A stretch of DNA of 64,000 bases from Candidatus Rifleibacteriota bacterium (lineage in GTDB: Bacteria > Muiribacteriota > Ozemobacteria > Ozemobacterales > Ozemobacteraceae): the NCBI GenBank assembly GCA_012520995.1, contig JAAYNI010000067.1:1-64000 (forward strand), written 5' to 3'. The notes beneath the pieces are model-generated. The model was not told the origin of the DNA. It saw only the letters and a program-made list of their open reading frames with translations, and ran no database searches. Made by a program: the position numbers and the translations under genes. Numbering within the stretch: the first letter of the stretch is position 1; each line of letters opens with the position of its first letter. Below, one piece after another: positions 60,413-64,000 of this stretch.

Positions 60413-62029
60413 ATGAAAAAATTTACTGACGTAATAGTCTTGGGATTTGCTCTCTTTTCTATGTTCTTAGGTGCAGGAAATCTGATTTTTCCGCCTACGC
60501 TGGGGCAAATAGCAGTATCTAAGTGGTGGTTGGCTCTGATAGGATTTTTAGTTACAGGGGTTGGGTTGCCTGTTTTGGGAGTGCTTGCAGTAACTTTCAG
60601 AGAAGGCAATTTGGATAAATTTACCAGAGGTATGCCTACAATAGTCAATACTATTTTTATTTCTACCATAATCTTGATTATAGGACCTCTCTCCGCGATT
60701 CCCAGAACAGCTGCAACTACTTATGAAATAGGCATTGCTCCGGTAGTAGAAAAAATGGCGGTTTCAAAAAAAGCCAAGATAGAAGCTTGGAAAACGGAAA
60801 AGAGTGCTCAGCAGCCATATGAACTGACAGAGAAGGCAAGAGCTGCTCATAAGAAGGGACTGAAACTTGCCGAGCTTGGCGAAACGCATGAAGCTGTTGA
60901 AACAGCAGCAACTGCAGCAACTGCAGCAACTGCTGCCAAAAGACCTTCTTCCCCATTCTTGCTTTATTTGACTTCCTTTATTTATTTTGCAATAGTTACT
61001 CTTTTTGTTTTAAATCCAGGGAAAATAATAGATCAATTAGGCGCTGTTCTGACACCTGCTTTGATAATAATTTTAGCTCTCTTGATAGGCCGAGGAATTG
61101 TGGCTCCGGTAGGAAAGCCTATGCCTTATGAGCAGAAAGTTGCGGGAAGTCCAACTGCAGCAGCCGATCTTAAGTTCGCGAATGCGACCAATTTCCAGAG
61201 GGGTTTCAAAGAAGGGTACCAAACGATGGACGCTTTGGCCTCCATTTTGTTTACAACTATAGTTATAGCTGGCGTTCTTGAAAGAGGCTATAAAGGACGC
61301 AGCATGCTTTTGATTACCCTTGCGGCAGGTCTTGTAGCTTGTTTTGGTTTAGCCTGTGCCTATGGAGGGTTGTCTTATATAGGAGCCTGTTCCAGCAGCG
61401 ATCCTGTGAGATTTCCGCCTACTTTGACCAGGACACAGTTGCTGGTTAAATTGACTGATGCTTTGTGGGGCAATTTGGGAACCTATATATTGGCAGCCGC
61501 CATTGCTTTAGCTTGTCTGACTACGGCTATAGGTATGACTGCTACTGCTGCTAAGTATTTCAGCGATAAATTTGCGGATGATATAAGCTATAGGGCTACA
61601 ACATTGATTATAGTTATAATCAGCTTTTTCCTTTCAACTCTCGGAGTTGACAGCATCATCAGAATAGCTGGTCCTGTTTTGGAAATAATGTATCCTATCG
61701 CCATAGTCTTTATTATACTGAATCTTTTTGATAAATTTATTCCCAATTCAGGCTACTATGTGGGCGCTGTTATAGGCGCTGTGACTGTCAGCTTGTTACA
61801 GGTTTGGTCTTCTGCTCAGGGCCTGATACAGAAGTTCTTTACAAGCGACATTATTTCCCCTTCTACCTTAGAGGCCTTAAACTTTGAGGCGACGGCGGTC
61901 TTTGTGGAAAGTCTGCCTCTTGAGAAATGGGGCTTTCCATGGGTTGTACCTGCCGTTATAACTTCTATAGTTTTCGGTTTAGTTTGCCAGATAAGGAAAT
62001 CTTTGGAGGCCAAGGGCAAAGAAGCGTAA
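60413..62029 (+). CDS. brnQ: Branched-chain amino acid transporter with inserted loop
   Basis: 538 residues, ~100 longer than typical BrnQ (about 430-440). The N-terminal signature FSMFLGAGNLIFPPTLG is clear, with about 12 TM segments of the LIVCS family and GPLSAIPRTAATTYEIG. A hydrophilic insert occupies roughly residues 112-178 (KAKIEAWKTEKSAQQPYELT ... GETHEAVETAAT) and contains a 9-bp tandem repeat. Imports Leu, Ile and Val with Na+ or H+. A terminator follows, so it is likely monocistronic. Confidence 0.93.
   Translation: MKKFTDVIVLGFALFSMFLGAGNLIFPPTLGQIAVSKWWLALIGFLVTGVGLPVLGVLAVTFREGNLDKFTRGMPTIVNTIFISTIILIIGPLSAIPRTAATTYEIGIAPVVEKMAVSKKAKIEAWKTEKSAQQPYELTEKARAAHKKGLKLAELGETHEAVETAATAATAATAAKRPSSPFLLYLTSFIYFAIVTLFVLNPGKIIDQLGAVLTPALIIILALLIGRGIVAPVGKPMPYEQKVAGSPTAAADLKFANATNFQRGFKEGYQTMDALASILFTTIVIAGVLERGYKGRSMLLITLAAGLVACFGLACAYGGLSYIGACSSSDPVRFPPTLTRTQLLVKLTDALWGNLGTYILAAAIALACLTTAIGMTATAAKYFSDKFADDISYRATTLIIVIISFFLSTLGVDSIIRIAGPVLEIMYPIAIVFIILNLFDKFIPNSGYYVGAVIGAVTVSLLQVWSSAQGLIQKFFTSDIISPSTLEALNFEATAVFVESLPLEKWGFPWVVPAVITSIVFGLVCQIRKSLEAKGKEA
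60905..60931 (+). repeat. 9-bp tandem repeat inside brnQ
   Basis: GCAGCAACT three times, perfect, in frame, encoding repeated Ala-Ala-Thr units; a partial fourth follows. Confidence 0.9.
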
Positions 62030-62035
62030 AGTTCC

Positions 62036-62071
62036 AAGGTTCAGACGCTTTTGGCGTCTGAACCTTTTTTT
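62036..62071 (+). terminator. Intrinsic terminator after brnQ
   Basis: AAGGTTCAGACGC pairs perfectly with GCGTCTGAACCTT (62054-62066), loop TTTTG, then a T run to 62071. Confidence 0.93.
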
Positions 62072-62089
62072 AGCTAAGGAGAAATTTAA

Positions 62090-63109
62090 ATGAAAGTTTT
62101 GTTAACGGGCGGTGCAGGCTTTATTGGCAGTCATTGTGCGGTGGAGTTGTACAATGAAGGTTTTGAGCCTTATATTTTGGACAATTTTGTAAATAGCAAG
62201 CCCGCAGTTGCAGACAGAATCCGCAAGATTACCGGCAAAGATATTCCGCTGTTTGAAGGGGATATTCTTGATACCGCTTATTTGGAACAGATTCTTGAGG
62301 AAAATAAAATAGAAGCTGTTATGCACTTTGCGGCTCTCAAATCTGTTGGCGAGTCGGTAGGAATGCCTCTTGAATATTATAAAAACAATGTGGCAGGAAC
62401 TCTTTCCATACTTGAAGCTATTAAGCGTTGTTCCGTGAAAAACTTTCTTTTCAGTTCCTCTTGCACTGTTTACGGTGAAAATGCTCTTTCACCAGTAACA
62501 GAAGGCTTGCCTCTTGGAGGAACGACTAATCCTTATGGAACAAGCAAGTTCATGGTTGAACTCATTTTGAGGGATTTCAAACGTGCTTTCAAAGACTTTC
62601 AACTCATTTCCCTGCGCTATTTTAACCCAATTGGAGCTCATCCGTCAGGGCATATTGGGGAAGACTCTAGAACAAAGCCTACTAATCTGATGCCTCTTAT
62701 TATGAAAGCGGTTTCAGGTCAAATAAAAGAGTTGAGCGTTTTTGGCAATGATTACCCTACGCATGATGGAACTTGTATCAGAGATTATATTCATGTGGTT
62801 GACTTGGCTAGAGCCCATGTGGCTGCTATAAAGAGGGCTAAGTTTTCTCCGGATGAGGTTGTGACTTACAACATTGGAACAGGTCATGGTTTTTCAGTAA
62901 TGGAGATGCTTGAAACATTTGAAAAGACCACAGGTGAAACAGTACCCTTTAAAATAGTTGGACGCAGACCTGGGGATTTAACAGAAATATATGCTGATCC
63001 TTCAAAAGCTTTAAATGAATTGGGATGGAAGGCAGAAAAAACTTTGGAAGATATGTGTAAAGATTCTTGGAATTGGCAGACTCTGAACCCTGAAGGCTAC
63101 CCTGATTAA
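62090..63109 (+). CDS. galE: UDP-glucose 4-epimerase
   Basis: 339 residues, extended SDR. NAD site LLTGGAGFIGSH (residues 4-15), HFAALKSVGESV, catalytic Ser in FSSSCTVYG and YxxxK in PYGTSK, RYFNPIGAHPSGHIGEDS, and CIRDYIHVVDLARAH. Interconverts UDP-glucose and UDP-galactose for surface polysaccharide or galactose use. CTAAGGAG precedes the ATG. Confidence 0.96.
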   Translation: MKVLLTGGAGFIGSHCAVELYNEGFEPYILDNFVNSKPAVADRIRKITGKDIPLFEGDILDTAYLEQILEENKIEAVMHFAALKSVGESVGMPLEYYKNNVAGTLSILEAIKRCSVKNFLFSSSCTVYGENALSPVTEGLPLGGTTNPYGTSKFMVELILRDFKRAFKDFQLISLRYFNPIGAHPSGHIGEDSRTKPTNLMPLIMKAVSGQIKELSVFGNDYPTHDGTCIRDYIHVVDLARAHVAAIKRAKFSPDEVVTYNIGTGHGFSVMEMLETFEKTTGETVPFKIVGRRPGDLTEIYADPSKALNELGWKAEKTLEDMCKDSWNWQTLNPEGYPD

Positions 63110-63190
63110 TACAGTGACTAGTGGGCAGAGAGGGCGACGATGCCAGTGATAAGTGACGAAAACTTCAAGGGAGTAGGGGAGCTTGTCCGA
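63110..63190 (+). repeat. Mosaic repeat fragment (locus 11)
   Basis: GACTAGTGGGCAGAG just after galE, then a degraded 7-mer run (GCGACGA TGCCAGT GATAAGT) and GGGAGTAGGGG. No TIR unit is complete and I see no gene before tRNA-Pro. Confidence 0.4.
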
Positions 63191-63292
63191 AAAATGGCAA
63201 AAAACTCAAAACTTGAAAAAGCGCATCTGATGAAACAGCTATAAACAGCGAGTTTTTAAAATGCAAAATCCTAAAATTCAGGCATAAAAAAA

Positions 63293-63365
63293 TCGGGGCG
63301 GCCGGGCTCGAACCGGCGACCTCATGGTCCCGAACCATGCACGCTGCCAACTGCGCTACGCCCCG
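63293..63365 (-). tRNA. tRNA-Pro (anticodon CGG)
   Basis: 73 nt on the minus strand. Acceptor CGGGGCG/CGCCCCG, discriminator A, anticodon stem CATGG/CCATG with loop TTCGGGA (CGG), T arm GCCGGTTCGAGCCCGGC. No encoded CCA. Confidence 0.95.
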
Positions 63366-63413
63366 TTGTTGCTGAAGTATAGCAGATAGGTTGTGGCATT
63401 GCAAGATAAAAAA

Positions 63414-63442
63414 TTGTGAAGTTCTCACTCTTGTGCTATCAT
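63414..63442 (+). promoter_or_regulatory. Probable promoter of the last gene, leaderless
   Basis: TTGTGA, 17-nt spacer, TATCAT (63437-63442) with extended -10 TG. The ATG at 63449 is where transcription would be expected to begin. Confidence 0.55.
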
Positions 63443-63448
63443 TTTGCA

Positions 63449-64000
63449 ATGTTTGGCAAGCTAATAAAAATTATGAGTCTTGGATTTTCCGCTACTTTCA
63501 GTACAGTGGCAGGAATTGTTTTTCTAATTATTTTTACTGTTCGCTTGGAATTGCCCCTTTCAAAATTTGATACTTTCTTGCTGATTTCCTCAATACTTCC
63601 TTTTCTTCTAGGAGATACTGTTAATGCCTATGTTATGAGCCGTCTGAAACATGATATTGAATCAGAATGGTATGACATAGCTATAGCAATAAATTCAAAA
63701 CAAATAGTTGCAAAATACTATCGCTGGATAAGGAGCGTGTCTGTAGTTTCTGCGTTTTCCGGGGTTTTGGTTTTCTTGCTTTCCCATTTCAATCTATTTC
63801 CAAAATTGCTCTATGTTCTGAAGTTTGTTTTTCCTGTTTCCTTCGCTATTTTAGGCATTATATGTTTGCAAAACATCGTTTTTGCCATTGATAAAGAAGT
63901 CAACGCAAATCTCCGCAAGAAAATAACCTTTTCAGCTTTGACCGTGCCCCCTGTTTTTCTGTTGTTATATGCTTATTTGCTTTTGAATCCTCAAATGTTT
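63449..64000 (+). CDS. Multi-TM membrane protein, N-terminal part (cut by window edge)
   Basis: Open for 184 codons to the right edge with no stop. Four to five hydrophobic segments are visible (LGFSATFSTVAGIVFLIIFT; LLISSILPFLLGD; VVSAFSGVLVFLLS; FVFPVSFAILGIICL; VPPVFLLLYAYLLL) with a charged loop (SRLKHDIESEWYD) between the second and third. Such N-termini often precede a cyclase, GGDEF or kinase domain, but nothing downstream can be seen. No SD; a promoter 7 nt upstream suggests leaderless expression. Confidence 0.7.
   Translation, partial: MFGKLIKIMSLGFSATFSTVAGIVFLIIFTVRLELPLSKFDTFLLISSILPFLLGDTVNAYVMSRLKHDIESEWYDIAIAINSKQIVAKYYRWIRSVSVVSAFSGVLVFLLSHFNLFPKLLYVLKFVFPVSFAILGIICLQNIVFAIDKEVNANLRKKITFSALTVPPVFLLLYAYLLLNPQMF

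Noticed and set aside
63140-63244. 34-codon ORF starting MPVISDENFKGV
   Set aside because: It is built partly from the 7-mer repeat fragment, has no SD and no recognisable similarity; treated as chance.

Overview
The window is one uninterrupted piece of a bacterial chromosome, moderately AT-rich and almost entirely housekeeping in content. I see no phage, plasmid, CRISPR array, rRNA or transposase. The cell wall genes imply a meso-diaminopimelate peptidoglycan (MurE carries a DNPR motif). A lipoprotein, a PpiD-like periplasmic chaperone, signal-peptide proteins and an NtrB/NtrC-like pair fit a diderm, uncultured lineage. Several traits together (Cmk fused to ribosomal protein S1, tandem FloA-like SPFH proteins, a YtfJ-family protein, a secreted clostripain-like protease and pullulanase, many TTG starts) would suit a candidate phylum such as Riflebacteria. 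That placement is inference and cannot be settled from the sequence alone.

Layout. 1-1,000: end of a histidine kinase gene and coaE. 1,425-7,016: a YtfJ-family protein and a small membrane protein on the minus strand, then two FloA-like SPFH paralogues, a small ORF, a DUF2971 protein and a B12-binding radical SAM protein. 7,032-13,136: tRNA-Gln, the cmk-rpsA fusion, and gap-pgk-tpiA. 13,232-18,884: a sensor kinase/response regulator pair read through into a secreted protein and a TPR-polysaccharide deacetylase. 19,120-26,034: M48 peptidase, type I pullulanase and C11 protease. 26,400-34,072: a division/wall cluster in the order ftsL-like, rsmH, ftsI, murE, murF, mraY. 34,225-37,279 (minus): 5'-nucleotidase and PepD. 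37,396-46,501: AIM24-like protein, GAF membrane protein, tRNA-Ser, rsmA, S4 protein, PpiD-like chaperone, tRNA-Arg, recA. 46,576-52,632: DedA, an Fn3 lipoprotein, pgeF, a TPR protein, a GNAT-like protein. 52,818-60,081: rimP-nusA-infB-rbfA-nrnA-truB-ribF, the classic transcription/translation operon. 60,413-64,000: brnQ, galE, tRNA-Pro and a truncated membrane protein gene.

The strongest unexplained structure is outside the genes. Most of the long intergenic gaps carry pieces of one mosaic repeat family. Its parts are a unit of about 90 bp bounded by inverted CTAGTGC/GCACTAG ends, degenerate 7-bp tandem arrays (CACTCGT-like or GTAGGGN-like), an AT-rich conserved block, and a degenerate 9-bp array ending in a TTCCGTGGTTT-like sequence. 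In three cases the element's TAG is the stop codon of the upstream gene (coaE, the M48 peptidase, ribF). Other points worth attention are an internal ribosome binding site inside cmk-rpsA, a parS-like palindrome before brnQ, candidate leaderless transcripts, a 107-bp identical tract shared by the two floA genes, and domain insertions in the PpiD-like and BrnQ proteins.
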